Below are positions 43,220 through 51,833 of a stretch of 52,567 nt of DNA, piece by piece (within the stretch, counting starts at the first letter, position 1; each line of letters starts with the position of its first letter). Source of the DNA: an uncultured Christensenella sp. (GTDB lineage: Bacteria > Bacillota > Clostridia > Christensenellales > UBA3700). Location: contig CAJTXS010000009.1 of assembly GCA_910583735.1 (NCBI GenBank), positions 1 to 52,567 of the forward strand, read 5' to 3'. The notes under the pieces are model-generated. The model saw only the letters and a list, made by a program, of their open reading frames with translations, did no database searches and was not told the DNA's origin. The translations under genes were made by a program, and so were the position numbers.

Positions 43220-44503
43220 TTATATGTATGCGGACATATCCGATATGCCGCGTAAGGTATATGCTCTTTTCCTTTCTTTTTTATCTCTTACCCTTTCCGT
43301 CAACGGAGGTAAAATACCGAAGTTGGCGTTCATGGGCTGATAATTACCGCACTCGGTAGATACATGCCTGCACAGCGCGCCCGTAATCGTGGTGGGCGGC
43401 GGAAGGAAAGCGCCTGCGCCCGAGAGCTTAGCCGACATATTGATAGCGCCTATCAATCCCGAGGCGATACTCTCCACATATCCCTCCACTCCGCTCAGCT
43501 GTCCCACAACAAAAACTTGCGGAGCGTCCTTGAGCGAAAAATCGCAATTCAGCAATCTCGGCGCATCTATATATGTATTGCGATGCATTACGCCGTATCT
43601 GAGATACTCGACATCCCTGAGCGCGGGAATCATACCGAATACCCTCTTCTGCTCCCCGAATGTCAGATTGGTCTGAAATCCGACTATATTATACGCCTCG
43701 CCGCTCAAGTTCTCTTTCCTAAGCTGTACTACCGCATAGGGCTTTTCCCCGTCGGGAGTACGAAGTCCTACGGGGCGCAGAGGTCCGAACCTAAGAGTAT
43801 CCTCACCCCTTGCCGCCATGACTTCTATAGGCATGCACCCCTCGAATATTTCTGCTTTCTCGAAGTTGTGCAGCTTCACTCTCTCGGCGCCTATAAGCGC
43901 ATTGTAAAATCTCAAGTATTCGTCCTTGTTCATAGGACAGTTGAGATAGTCCGCGTCGCCTCTGCCGTATCTTGCCGCAAAGTACGCCTTATCGTAATCT
44001 ACGGTAGATGCGTCCACTATGGGAGCGACTGCATCGTAAAAGTGTAACGCGCATCCGAAACGCCTACTCATCGCCTCGGACAGAGCGTCGGACGTAAGCG
44101 GTCCGCTCGCGATAACCGTAGGCTCGGCAAAGTCGATTGACGTAACTTCCTCGCGCACTACCCTAATGCCATCCATTGAGGCGATGCGCTCTTCCACCGC
44201 GCGGCTGAAAGCGAGTCTGTCCACCGCAAGCGCTCCGCCTGCCGGCACAGCCGTCTCATATGCGCACTGTAAACTCATGCAGCCAAGCATCTCGAGCTCT
44301 TTCTTAAGCATGCCAGAAGCGGTGTCGTCGGATATCGACTTAAGACTGTTGCTGCATACGAGTTCCGCAAGATTGTCTGTAGCGTGACAAGGCGTATTTA
44401 CCTTGCCGCGCATCTCGTATAAGTCGACCTCAAAACCGTCCGCAGCCAACCTATATGCAGCCTCGCAGCCTGCAAGTCCGCCGCCGATTACCTTAACTCT
44501 CAT
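43220..44503 (-). CDS. trmFO: tRNA (uracil54-C5)-methyltransferase TrmFO, folate dependent
   Basis: 427-aa FAD protein that methylates U54 of tRNA with methylene-tetrahydrofolate. N-terminal FAD fold KVIGGGLAGCEAAYRLA, the conserved NLAELVCSNSLKS, FYDAVAPIVD, FGPLRPVGL and the C-terminal GQLSGVEGYVESIASGL. The start overlaps topA by 4 nt, as is common. Its cofactor could come from glyA in the same gene run. Confidence 0.97.
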   Translation of the reverse strand: MRVKVIGGGLAGCEAAYRLAADGFEVDLYEMRGKVNTPCHATDNLAELVCSNSLKSISDDTASGMLKKELEMLGCMSLQCAYETAVPAGGALAVDRLAFSRAVEERIASMDGIRVVREEVTSIDFAEPTVIASGPLTSDALSEAMSRRFGCALHFYDAVAPIVDASTVDYDKAYFAARYGRGDADYLNCPMNKDEYLRFYNALIGAERVKLHNFEKAEIFEGCMPIEVMAARGEDTLRFGPLRPVGLRTPDGEKPYAVVQLRKENLSGEAYNIVGFQTNLTFGEQKRVFGMIPALRDVEYLRYGVMHRNTYIDAPRLLNCDFSLKDAPQVFVVGQLSGVEGYVESIASGLIGAINMSAKLSGAGAFLPPPTTITGALCRHVSTECGNYQPMNANFGILPPLTERVRDKKERKRAYTLRGISDMSAYI

Positions 44504-46608
44504 TCCTCGCTCTCTTGCGATGTCTCGGCCTCGGGAGCGGGCTCGATATAGCCGCAGTTCCTATCTACGCATACATACTTGCGCTTCTCTCCGCTGCCCG
44601 ATATGCGCATGGTAGACTTACACTGCGGACAGAAATGAGGCGCGGGCAAGTCCCACGAGATAAAGTCACAATCGGGATAGCCCGAGCAAGAATAGAATAC
44701 TTTGCCCTTCTTGGATACCTTGCGCAATATACCCTTGCCGCACTTGGGACATACCGCGGCATAGCCGCCGTACGGCTTGGTAAACTTACAGTTGGGGTAA
44801 TTGGGACATGCCAAGAACTTGCCGAACTTGCTCTCCCTTATTACCATTCTTGCGCCGCACTTCTCGCAAATCTCGTCGCTCTCTTCCGCCTTGGGTCTCA
44901 TCTTGAGGGAATCGGAGTGAGCCGCGTGACACTTGTCTATGAAGTCGGGATAGAAGTCTTGCAGTATCTTCTGCCACTGCACGCCGCCCTCTTCTATCTT
45001 GTCGAGATCGAGCTCCATATCCGACGTAAACTTTACGTCCATGATATTGGGGAAATACTTGACCAACATGTCGCACACCGTCTCGCCCAGCTGCGTGGGG
45101 ACAATCGACTTGCCGTCCTTATCGATATAGGCGCGCTTGGACAGCACGGTAATTGTAGCCGCGTACGTGCTCGGTCTGCCTATGCCGTTGTCTTCCATTC
45201 CTTTTACCAAAGTGGCGTCGGTATAGCGCGGCGGAGGGGTGGTGAACTTCTGCTCCGCTTTCATCTCTTTAAGCTTAAAGCGCTCTCCCTCTGAGATGTC
45301 GGGAAGCGTCTTGGCGTCCTTCTCTTCCTTTTCCGCGCCCGCGGGAGTATATGCTGCTCTCCAGCCGAGGAACTTAAGCGTCCTGCCCTTGAGCAGATAA
45401 CCGTACTCCTTATCGCTGTGCGACACTACCCTTACTGTAAGCGTGTCGTACTGCGCGGGAGCCATCTGGCTGGCTACGAATCTGTCGTATATCAGCTTAT
45501 ACAGCTTATATACGTTGCGCTCGAGCTTGTCCTTGAGCGCCTCGGGATCGGCTTCCAACGATATGGGGCGTATCGCCTCGTGGGCGTCTTGAGAACCGCT
45601 CTTTGTCTTATAGAAATTGGGCTTATCGGGAGCGAAGGCATCGCCGTATACGCTCTTGATATGCGCAATAGCCTCGCGCTGCGCGTCGTCGGACACTCTC
45701 ACGCTGTCGGTACGGATATACGTCACGAGCGCGGTATGCCCCATGCCCGGGATATCGACGCCCTCGTATAGCTGCTGAGCTATCTGCATTATTTTAGGCG
45801 GAGTGAGTCCGAGCTTGGACGCTCCGTCTTGCTGCATCGTAGAAGTTGTGAACGGAGGCGCGGGACGGTTGACTGATGTGTCTCGCTTGACGCTCTCTAC
45901 CGACCACTCGCCCGCCTTGCTGCCCGCAACAATGCTATCCGCAAGCTCCTTGTTATCAACCTTGAGTTTCTTGCCGTCGATGTCGTAAAACTCACATTTA
46001 TGAATAGCGCTGTCGCCGCCCTTATTGAGCATTGCGAATATATTCCAATACTCTTCGGGCTTGAAGTTGAGTATCTCGCGCTCTCTGTCTACTATCATCT
46101 TGAGCGATACGGACTGCACTCTGCCTGCGGACAAGCCGCTCTTGATCTTCCTCGACAAGATAGGCGAGAGCTTATAGCCTACCAATCTGTCCAGCACTCT
46201 GCGCGCCTGCTGCGCGTCGACGAGGTTGTCATTGATGTGTCTGGGGCGCTTTAGCGCGTTAAGCACAGCTTTCTTGGATATCTCGTTAAACTCAATCCTG
46301 ATGTCGTCCTCGGGCAAATTAAATACCTGCGCAAGGTGCCAAGATATAGCCTCTCCTTCGCGGTCGGGGTCGGTAGCGAGATATACTCTGTCCGCCTTGG
46401 CAATAGCCTTGCCGAGAGTATCTATCGTAGCCTTCTTGCCGTCGGTGACGACATACTCGGGCTTAAAGCCGTGCTCGATATCCACGCCCATGCTGTGCTC
46501 GGGCAAGTCTCTAACGTGACCGCCAGAAGCAAGTACCTGATATTCCCTGCCCAAGTACTTGGCTATCGTCTTGGCCTTATGTGGCGACTCTACTATAACT
46601 AAATCCAT
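44500..46608 (-). CDS. topA: DNA topoisomerase I
   Basis: 702-aa type IA topoisomerase relaxing negative supercoils. Toprim domain (DLVIVESPHKAKTI with E7; ATDPDREGEA with D80 and D82), active-site Tyr297 in V-T-Y-I-R-T-D-S, and three C-terminal zinc ribbons (about 583-690): CEKCGAR...CPNYPNC, CPKCGKG...CSGYPDC and CPQCKST...CVDRNC. The first two are standard four-cysteine ribbons; the last is slightly divergent. The dprA-topA-trmFO order is typical of Firmicutes. Confidence 0.98.
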   Translation of the reverse strand: MDLVIVESPHKAKTIAKYLGREYQVLASGGHVRDLPEHSMGVDIEHGFKPEYVVTDGKKATIDTLGKAIAKADRVYLATDPDREGEAISWHLAQVFNLPEDDIRIEFNEISKKAVLNALKRPRHINDNLVDAQQARRVLDRLVGYKLSPILSRKIKSGLSAGRVQSVSLKMIVDREREILNFKPEEYWNIFAMLNKGGDSAIHKCEFYDIDGKKLKVDNKELADSIVAGSKAGEWSVESVKRDTSVNRPAPPFTTSTMQQDGASKLGLTPPKIMQIAQQLYEGVDIPGMGHTALVTYIRTDSVRVSDDAQREAIAHIKSVYGDAFAPDKPNFYKTKSGSQDAHEAIRPISLEADPEALKDKLERNVYKLYKLIYDRFVASQMAPAQYDTLTVRVVSHSDKEYGYLLKGRTLKFLGWRAAYTPAGAEKEEKDAKTLPDISEGERFKLKEMKAEQKFTTPPPRYTDATLVKGMEDNGIGRPSTYAATITVLSKRAYIDKDGKSIVPTQLGETVCDMLVKYFPNIMDVKFTSDMELDLDKIEEGGVQWQKILQDFYPDFIDKCHAAHSDSLKMRPKAEESDEICEKCGARMVIRESKFGKFLACPNYPNCKFTKPYGGYAAVCPKCGKGILRKVSKKGKVFYSCSGYPDCDFISWDLPAPHFCPQCKSTMRISGSGEKRKYVCVDRNCGYIEPAPEAETSQESEE

Positions 46609-46619
46609 ATATACTCCGT

Positions 46620-47627
46620 TTATCCGTTGGCAATACAGTAATAATTGCCGCTCGTCCTTTCTATCAAACCGTACAATTCCATCTCGGACAGCAATACGGT
46701 AAGCTCGTCAGTCTTAATATTACACTTATCGATGAGCTGTGTAAAGTGCATTTCGCCGTCCCGCAGCATATCCATTATGCTCTGCTGCTCGAAGCTGAGT
46801 TGCAACGCGACCTTTTCCCTGCTTTCCGTAGCCCGGTTACACGATATGAGATCGCCTATATCCGTCACGAGAGTTCCGCACTCCTTGAGACGCTCGTTGC
46901 ATCCCTCGCTCATCGGCGAAAATATGCTGCCCGGAACCAAGTACAACTCCTTGCCTTGCTCGACTGCGTAGTCTGCCGTAATCAGCGAGCCGCTGCTGCG
47001 TCCCGCCTCCGTCACCAATACGCCGCGGGACAGTCCGCTGATTATCCTGTTGCGCTCGGGGAACCTGAAGCCGAGCGGAAGCGTCCCTATAGGGTACTCG
47101 GATATCACCAGTCCGCGCCGCTCTATCTCGCGCATGAGATTGGCATTCTCGGGCGGATATACCTTATCCAATCCGCAGGCGACAACCGCGATTGTCTTGC
47201 CGTCGTTATCAAGCGTTACGGTGTGGGCTATAGTATCTACGCCTCGCGCCATGCCGCTCACTACGGTTATGCCGTTGATTGCCAGCGCGCGAGCAAACTT
47301 GGTCGTCACATCTCTGCCGTATCTGGTAGGTCTGCGCGAGCCTACTACCGCTACGCTCTCGCTCTTGAGCAGCGATATGTCCCCTTTTGCATACAGCACG
47401 GGCGGCGGAGCATAAATATTACGCAGAGTATCAGGATACTCGCTGTCCTCGTATGTGACTATGTATGCGCCTATCTTCTCCGTCTTGTCGATTACTGCAT
47501 CGGCAATAGAAAGATTGTCTCCGTACATCGACATCACGTCGTCTACCGCAAGCGCGCGCTTCTTGAATGACTGCTCGCAGCTTGCCGCTATATAGGCTCT
47601 CCTCTTGTCGCTGTACATCAGTCCCAA
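46620..47627 (-). CDS. dprA: DNA processing protein DprA
   Basis: 335-aa protein that loads RecA on incoming single-stranded DNA during transformation. Rossmann-like core: VAVVGSRRPTRYGRDVT, VSGMARGVDTIAH, FPERNRIISGLSRGVLVTEAGRSSGSLITADYAVEQGKELYLVPGS; C-terminal winged-helix domain (about 270-335). It overlaps comM by 10 nt. It hints at natural competence, but dprA and comM are widely kept in non-competent species. Confidence 0.95.
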   Translation of the reverse strand: MGLMYSDKRRAYIAASCEQSFKKRALAVDDVMSMYGDNLSIADAVIDKTEKIGAYIVTYEDSEYPDTLRNIYAPPPVLYAKGDISLLKSESVAVVGSRRPTRYGRDVTTKFARALAINGITVVSGMARGVDTIAHTVTLDNDGKTIAVVACGLDKVYPPENANLMREIERRGLVISEYPIGTLPLGFRFPERNRIISGLSRGVLVTEAGRSSGSLITADYAVEQGKELYLVPGSIFSPMSEGCNERLKECGTLVTDIGDLISCNRATESREKVALQLSFEQQSIMDMLRDGEMHFTQLIDKCNIKTDELTVLLSEMELYGLIERTSGNYYCIANG

Positions 47628-49150
47628 TACTTCCTATCGAGAGAACGATACTGTATCGCCTCTGCAACATGAGCGGGCTTGATATCTTCGCTGCCCGCAA
47701 GGTCCGCTATAGTCCTAGCGACTTTAAGCACACGCGTGCTCGCACGTACCGTAAGATTGAGTCTCTCGTACGCTGCGCGCAATACCTTTTCGCACTCGGG
47801 CGATAAATCGCAATAGCGCTTAATCTGCGCATTGGTCATGCGGGCGTTGACGTATATACCGCTGCCCTCGTACCGCTTGCGCTGCACGGCGCGGGCTTGC
47901 TCCACCCTCGCCTTGATATCGGCGCTACTCTCAGCCTTGTCGCTGCCGCGCAACTCGTCGTAGCCTATTCCGTCCACTTCGATATGTATATCTATCCTGT
48001 CAAGGAGAGGACCGGATAGCTTGTTGACGTATCTCCTCACCTCCGCAGGCGTACATCTGCATTGCTGACGCTTGCTGCCGAGATTGCCGCACGGACAGGG
48101 ATTCATACTCGCAACGAGCATAAACTTAGCCGGATACTCCGCGGTAATCTTAGATCTGGAAACGGTAACGCAGCCGTCCTCTATAGGTTGTCTGAGAGTC
48201 TCGAGCGTACGGCGCTGATACTCGGGCATTTCGTCTAAAAACAGTACGCCGTTGTGCGCAAGCGACACTTCGCCCGGTCTTGCGCCGGCTCCGCCGCCTG
48301 TAAGCGCCGGTACTGTAGCGGTGTGATGCGGCGTACGGAAAGGTCTGCACGACACTATGCCCGTTCCGCTGTCGAGCACGCCCGCAACTGAGTGTATCTT
48401 GGTGACCTCGATAGCTTCCTCAAAGGTCATATCCGGCATAATGGTAGGCACGCATTTAGCCATGAGCGTCTTGCCCGAGCCCGGGGAGCCTATCATCAGT
48501 ATATTATGTCCGCCCGCGACGGCTATCTCGATTGCGCGTCTTGCGACGTACTGTCCGCGCACTTCGCTGAAGTCTACATTATACTTGTTGACAGCGGCCG
48601 AAGGCACGAAAGCGCGCGTCTTGATAGGCGCGCAAGTCGACTTGTCCGCAAGGAATGCGCATACGTCCGCAAGAGAACTCATCGGGTACACCTGCGCGCC
48701 AGACACGTACGAAGCCTCGCTCTCATTGTCCTTGGGAACGATAAACGTACTGTTGCCGTCCTGCATTGCAGATATCATAATAGGCATCAGTCCGCTCACC
48801 TTACGCAGCGTGCCGTCGAGAGACAGCTCTCCTATGAATACGATATCCTTATAACTGCGATAGGGCAACTGCTCGCTTGCAGCCAGTATACCTACCGCTA
48901 TGGCAAGGTCGAACAGCGAACCTTCTTTCTTGCTGTCTGCCGGCGCGAGGTTGATAGTTATGCGCTTGGGCGGATATGTAAATCCGCTGTGCTTAATAGC
49001 GGCGCGCACGCGCTCGCGCGATTCCTTGACCGCAGTATCGGGCAAGCCTACCGTCTCGTATGCGGGCAGACCGTTGCCCACGTCCGTCTCAATATCTACG
49101 GCAAGCCCCTTGAGCCCCTCTATGGTATAACTCTTAACCTTGGCAAGCAT
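47618..49150 (-). CDS. comM: ComM/YifB family AAA+ ATPase (Mg-chelatase-like)
   Basis: 510-aa AAA+ protein; ComM is a branch-migration helicase aiding integration of transforming DNA. N-terminal Lon-protease-like fold (about 1-170, with VGLPDTAVKESRERVRAAIKHSGF), Walker A G-S-P-G-S-G-K-T, Walker B VLFLDEMPEYQRR, the cysteine-bearing insert MNPCPCGNLGSKRQQCRC, and a C-terminal Mg-chelatase lid domain. It overlaps dprA, suggesting a shared DNA-uptake role. Its start overlaps the upstream membrane protein's stop by 1 nt. Confidence 0.95.
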   Translation of the reverse strand: MLAKVKSYTIEGLKGLAVDIETDVGNGLPAYETVGLPDTAVKESRERVRAAIKHSGFTYPPKRITINLAPADSKKEGSLFDLAIAVGILAASEQLPYRSYKDIVFIGELSLDGTLRKVSGLMPIMISAMQDGNSTFIVPKDNESEASYVSGAQVYPMSSLADVCAFLADKSTCAPIKTRAFVPSAAVNKYNVDFSEVRGQYVARRAIEIAVAGGHNILMIGSPGSGKTLMAKCVPTIMPDMTFEEAIEVTKIHSVAGVLDSGTGIVSCRPFRTPHHTATVPALTGGGAGARPGEVSLAHNGVLFLDEMPEYQRRTLETLRQPIEDGCVTVSRSKITAEYPAKFMLVASMNPCPCGNLGSKRQQCRCTPAEVRRYVNKLSGPLLDRIDIHIEVDGIGYDELRGSDKAESSADIKARVEQARAVQRKRYEGSGIYVNARMTNAQIKRYCDLSPECEKVLRAAYERLNLTVRASTRVLKVARTIADLAGSEDIKPAHVAEAIQYRSLDRKYWD

Positions 49151-51369
49151 TATTTGCTTACCTTACTGTTCTTTCTCTTCTCGATAAGATCCTTTACCCA
49201 ACTGAACTTAGCGTCGGCAGCGAGCTGGTCCTTGACACTGCGCCTCAGCGGAGTGAGCGGATACTCTCTGTTGTAATAGCAAATATCGAGCGCGATATAT
49301 ATCAGAGCGAACGCCGCAACAACCGTGACAATACTGAATATTATCACAAATGGCGAAAGCGCGGGGAACATGAGATACTCCATATCCTTATCCGAATTGA
49401 TATATCCCGACCTTGCCGCAAGCTGCGCGATGTTGAGGAAGTGCGTGAGCGATAGCGTGCCGAACACAGCGAACAGTCTCACATCGGGCACGAGTATGAT
49501 ATATATCAGCAGCAAGAGCAAGCCGAGCGTCATTACCTCGACGGTAATGCCCGTACCGAGAGCTGCGAAAGCAATCACAGACACGGCGGACAGCAGCACT
49601 GTATCCAATCTGTTTTTACCGTTGGCAAAGTAATTGACGAACATCACCGCAGCCATAGCTATCACGAACAGCCATGTGCATACTTCCAGTCCCTTATTGG
49701 TTATGCCCTTATTGCCCTGTCCGAACATTGCGTACAGATTGAACGCGTCGTTGGACATGAACGCATACTGTCTGAAGTAAGCGTACATCTGCTTGAACGC
49801 GTAGAATACATTCTTATTCTTAATCTCTGCCAAAGACATGGGCAAAGATAAGAGATATACTGCAAAGAAGCACAGTACTACTTGAATAACTATCGGCAGA
49901 ATATTGCGCTTGTCTTTGACTATCAGCGCTATCTGATACAGCGCTATGAGAGGGAGCAGCAAGAGCACCCAATTACTGAATGTCAAAGCTACCGTATACA
50001 GCACGCCGGCTATAACGCCGCTCCACTTGCCGTCGTTGAGAATTACCGCTACCATCGCCACGATAAAAGGCATGGCGAGCGTGAGGTATGAGCCGTACAC
50101 CGAGCTGAATGTGAAGAATACGGGAATAAGCGCGTATACCATGGAGTAGCAAGCCGCAACGCGAGGCGTGCAATACTTCTCTGCGATTGTGAATATAAAA
50201 TAGCATACGATGATGTCGGCAAGCACCGCAGGGACTCGCATTGTAATGCCGAGAGCCATAGAGCCGCCCTCAATGCCGAGCAAGGTTGCAAGCTTGGCAA
50301 ATAGCCACGTCACATACGCAGACATGGACGGAACGCCCGGCATAGCGGTATATGCGCTCTTCCAACCGCCCGAATTGACAGATGTGAAGAGGTTGTAATA
50401 ATCTTGAGTGAGTTTTCCGAAGCCGAATGTCGTCACCACTACGATAAAGCGGATAATAAGAGCCGCCGCCATAGCGTAGGTGAACAGCGCAAGAGGAGAT
50501 GTAAAAATGCTCTTCTTACTCGTCTTAGCCGCGCTCGCCTGCGCGACGGGCTTGTCCCCGCCGTCGGCGTCGGGAGTGGTCTCCGAATACAGAGGCTCCT
50601 GCGCATCGCGCCTCAGCGCATATCTTATCGCAAGCACCGCCGCATAAGCTACTACTATCGTAAACAGCGCCAGCAGCACGACATAGACATAAGATGCTGC
50701 GCCCGCCAGCGAATAGGTATTGCCGTCCTTAAGCATACCGATGTAGTGAGCTTCGCCCGCAACCGCGGAGGACTGCTCGCTGATGGTTATATCGTCGAAA
50801 TACACCGTGCCGCTCGCATTCTCCGTAGCGTTACCTATGCCCGCAAACAGCGTAAACTCAGTGCTCGCCGTGCTCTTAAAGTAGACATAGCACTCTACCC
50901 ATCTATTGCCCGAAGGATTGCCCCACTGCTCTCTAATCTGCTTGTTATCTGTTATATTGAGACCGGAAAAATTCTTACCTTCCAAAAATCCTACTACGAA
51001 ACCTACTTCATTGTCCGAAGAGCCGCCGGGGGTAAGCGTGTCAATCTTTACCCTTACAGACAGCTTATAATACTTACCCGAAGTAAGCCTTACCTTCTGA
51101 TGAATATAATTCCAAGACGAGCTTGCGGTAAGTCTTATACTGTGAGCGGTGCCGTTGTTGACGGTCGCGTCGTCGTTGCCGTTGCTAACGACGGTAACGT
51201 TGTTGCTTGCATTCTCGGACAATGCCCAAGGAGAGGAAGCAAATTCCGCAAATTCAAAGTCTCCGCCCGATACCAAAGCATCCTTGCCGCACGCGGCAAA
51301 GACAGCTACTAAAGATACAAGCGTAAGACATATCGCGATGGTTAAGATCAATCGGCTACGAGTCTTCAT
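49150..51369 (-). CDS. Lipoprotein-type jelly-roll domain fused to GT-C (Gpi18-like) membrane glycosyltransferase
   Basis: 739 aa. Residues 1-27 form a signal peptide with lipobox-like F-A-A-C27 (Phe at -3 is atypical). Residues about 30-198 resemble a carbohydrate-binding jelly roll (CBM_4_9-like): GGDFEF start, W, QKVRLTSGKYYKLSVRVK, and closing GTVYFDDITI. A membrane helix follows at about 224-249, a cytoplasmic charged linker, then about ten helices from 290 on. These resemble GT-C enzymes of the Gpi18/PMT type that use polyprenyl-phosphate sugars: TQDYYN in the first outer loop (possible catalytic Asp), RVPAVLADI, SSVYGSYL and SNDAFNLYAMFG. The sugar and acceptor are unknown. ATG 51369 is chosen because GGAGCG precedes it and the upstream 20 codons overlap the promoter. 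It is first in the long run to glyA. Confidence 0.8.
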   Translation of the reverse strand: MKTRSRLILTIAICLTLVSLVAVFAACGKDALVSGGDFEFAEFASSPWALSENASNNVTVVSNGNDDATVNNGTAHSIRLTASSSWNYIHQKVRLTSGKYYKLSVRVKIDTLTPGGSSDNEVGFVVGFLEGKNFSGLNITDNKQIREQWGNPSGNRWVECYVYFKSTASTEFTLFAGIGNATENASGTVYFDDITISEQSSAVAGEAHYIGMLKDGNTYSLAGAASYVYVVLLALFTIVVAYAAVLAIRYALRRDAQEPLYSETTPDADGGDKPVAQASAAKTSKKSIFTSPLALFTYAMAAALIIRFIVVVTTFGFGKLTQDYYNLFTSVNSGGWKSAYTAMPGVPSMSAYVTWLFAKLATLLGIEGGSMALGITMRVPAVLADIIVCYFIFTIAEKYCTPRVAACYSMVYALIPVFFTFSSVYGSYLTLAMPFIVAMVAVILNDGKWSGVIAGVLYTVALTFSNWVLLLLPLIALYQIALIVKDKRNILPIVIQVVLCFFAVYLLSLPMSLAEIKNKNVFYAFKQMYAYFRQYAFMSNDAFNLYAMFGQGNKGITNKGLEVCTWLFVIAMAAVMFVNYFANGKNRLDTVLLSAVSVIAFAALGTGITVEVMTLGLLLLLIYIILVPDVRLFAVFGTLSLTHFLNIAQLAARSGYINSDKDMEYLMFPALSPFVIIFSIVTVVAAFALIYIALDICYYNREYPLTPLRRSVKDQLAADAKFSWVKDLIEKRKNSKVSK

Positions 51370-51396
51370 TGTGACGCTCCAAAATATATTAAATAT

Positions 51397-51425
51397 ATAA
51401 TAATAAATATAGCGGCTATTTGCAA
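51397..51425 (-). promoter_or_regulatory. Sigma-A promoter of the GT-C fusion gene and downstream operon
   Basis: Minus-strand TTGCAA (51420-51425), 17-nt spacer, TATTAT (51397-51402); predicted start near 51390, about 20 nt before the ATG. The -35 lies inside one arm of a perfect inverted repeat. Confidence 0.65.
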
Positions 51426-51446
51426 GCATTTTTTTTGCAAATAGCC
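51414..51446. repeat. Perfect 12-bp inverted repeat overlapping the -35 box (possible operator)
   Basis: GGCTATTTGCAA (51414-51425) and TTGCAAATAGCC (51435-51446) are perfect inverted copies 9 nt apart, with a T-tract between them on plus. No T-run follows on either strand at the right place for a terminator. Overlap with the -35 suggests a repressor or activator site. Confidence 0.6.
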
Positions 51447-51733
51447 ATACAGGTAGCTCAGTCGAAAATTACCGACATTTAATGCTGAAATCTTATATAT
51501 TGCCCTATATTGAGACATCGAGATATCGCAAGGGAGCTCGCCGTCCTGTCCGAGAGCTGAAATATAAGACTTATATCTTGATAAATTATTTACAATTATA
51601 TAATTTCCGATAACCTATTATTATATAAATCAATCAAAATATTTGGTTTGAAATTAAAAATAATCTGCCCGATTGACGTCTTATTAAGCAAAAATATGAG
51701 TGAAATCTATACAAAAGCAACGCTTAAATATCG
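51447..51733. other. Spacer upstream of the GT-C fusion gene
   Basis: About 290 nt without a gene. A GC-richer patch (about 51528-51560) could fold (AGCTC / GAGCT), and a short palindrome TATAAG-TC-TTATA lies beside it, but neither is identified. Confidence 0.4.
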
Positions 51734-51767
51734 CATAAAGGGGCAATCCGACCTATTGAATCACCCC
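51734..51767 (-). terminator. Terminator after the partial surface protein gene
   Basis: On the minus strand GGGGTGATTC pairs with GGATTGCCCC (10 bp, three or four G-U), 8-nt loop, followed by TTTATG. The T-run is short. It lies about 67 nt past the stop. Confidence 0.5.
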
Positions 51768-51833
51768 AAAATTTGCCTTGAAAGAAGCACACAACTCTAA
51801 TGTGACTTGCTTATAATAATGACTGCTATACGC

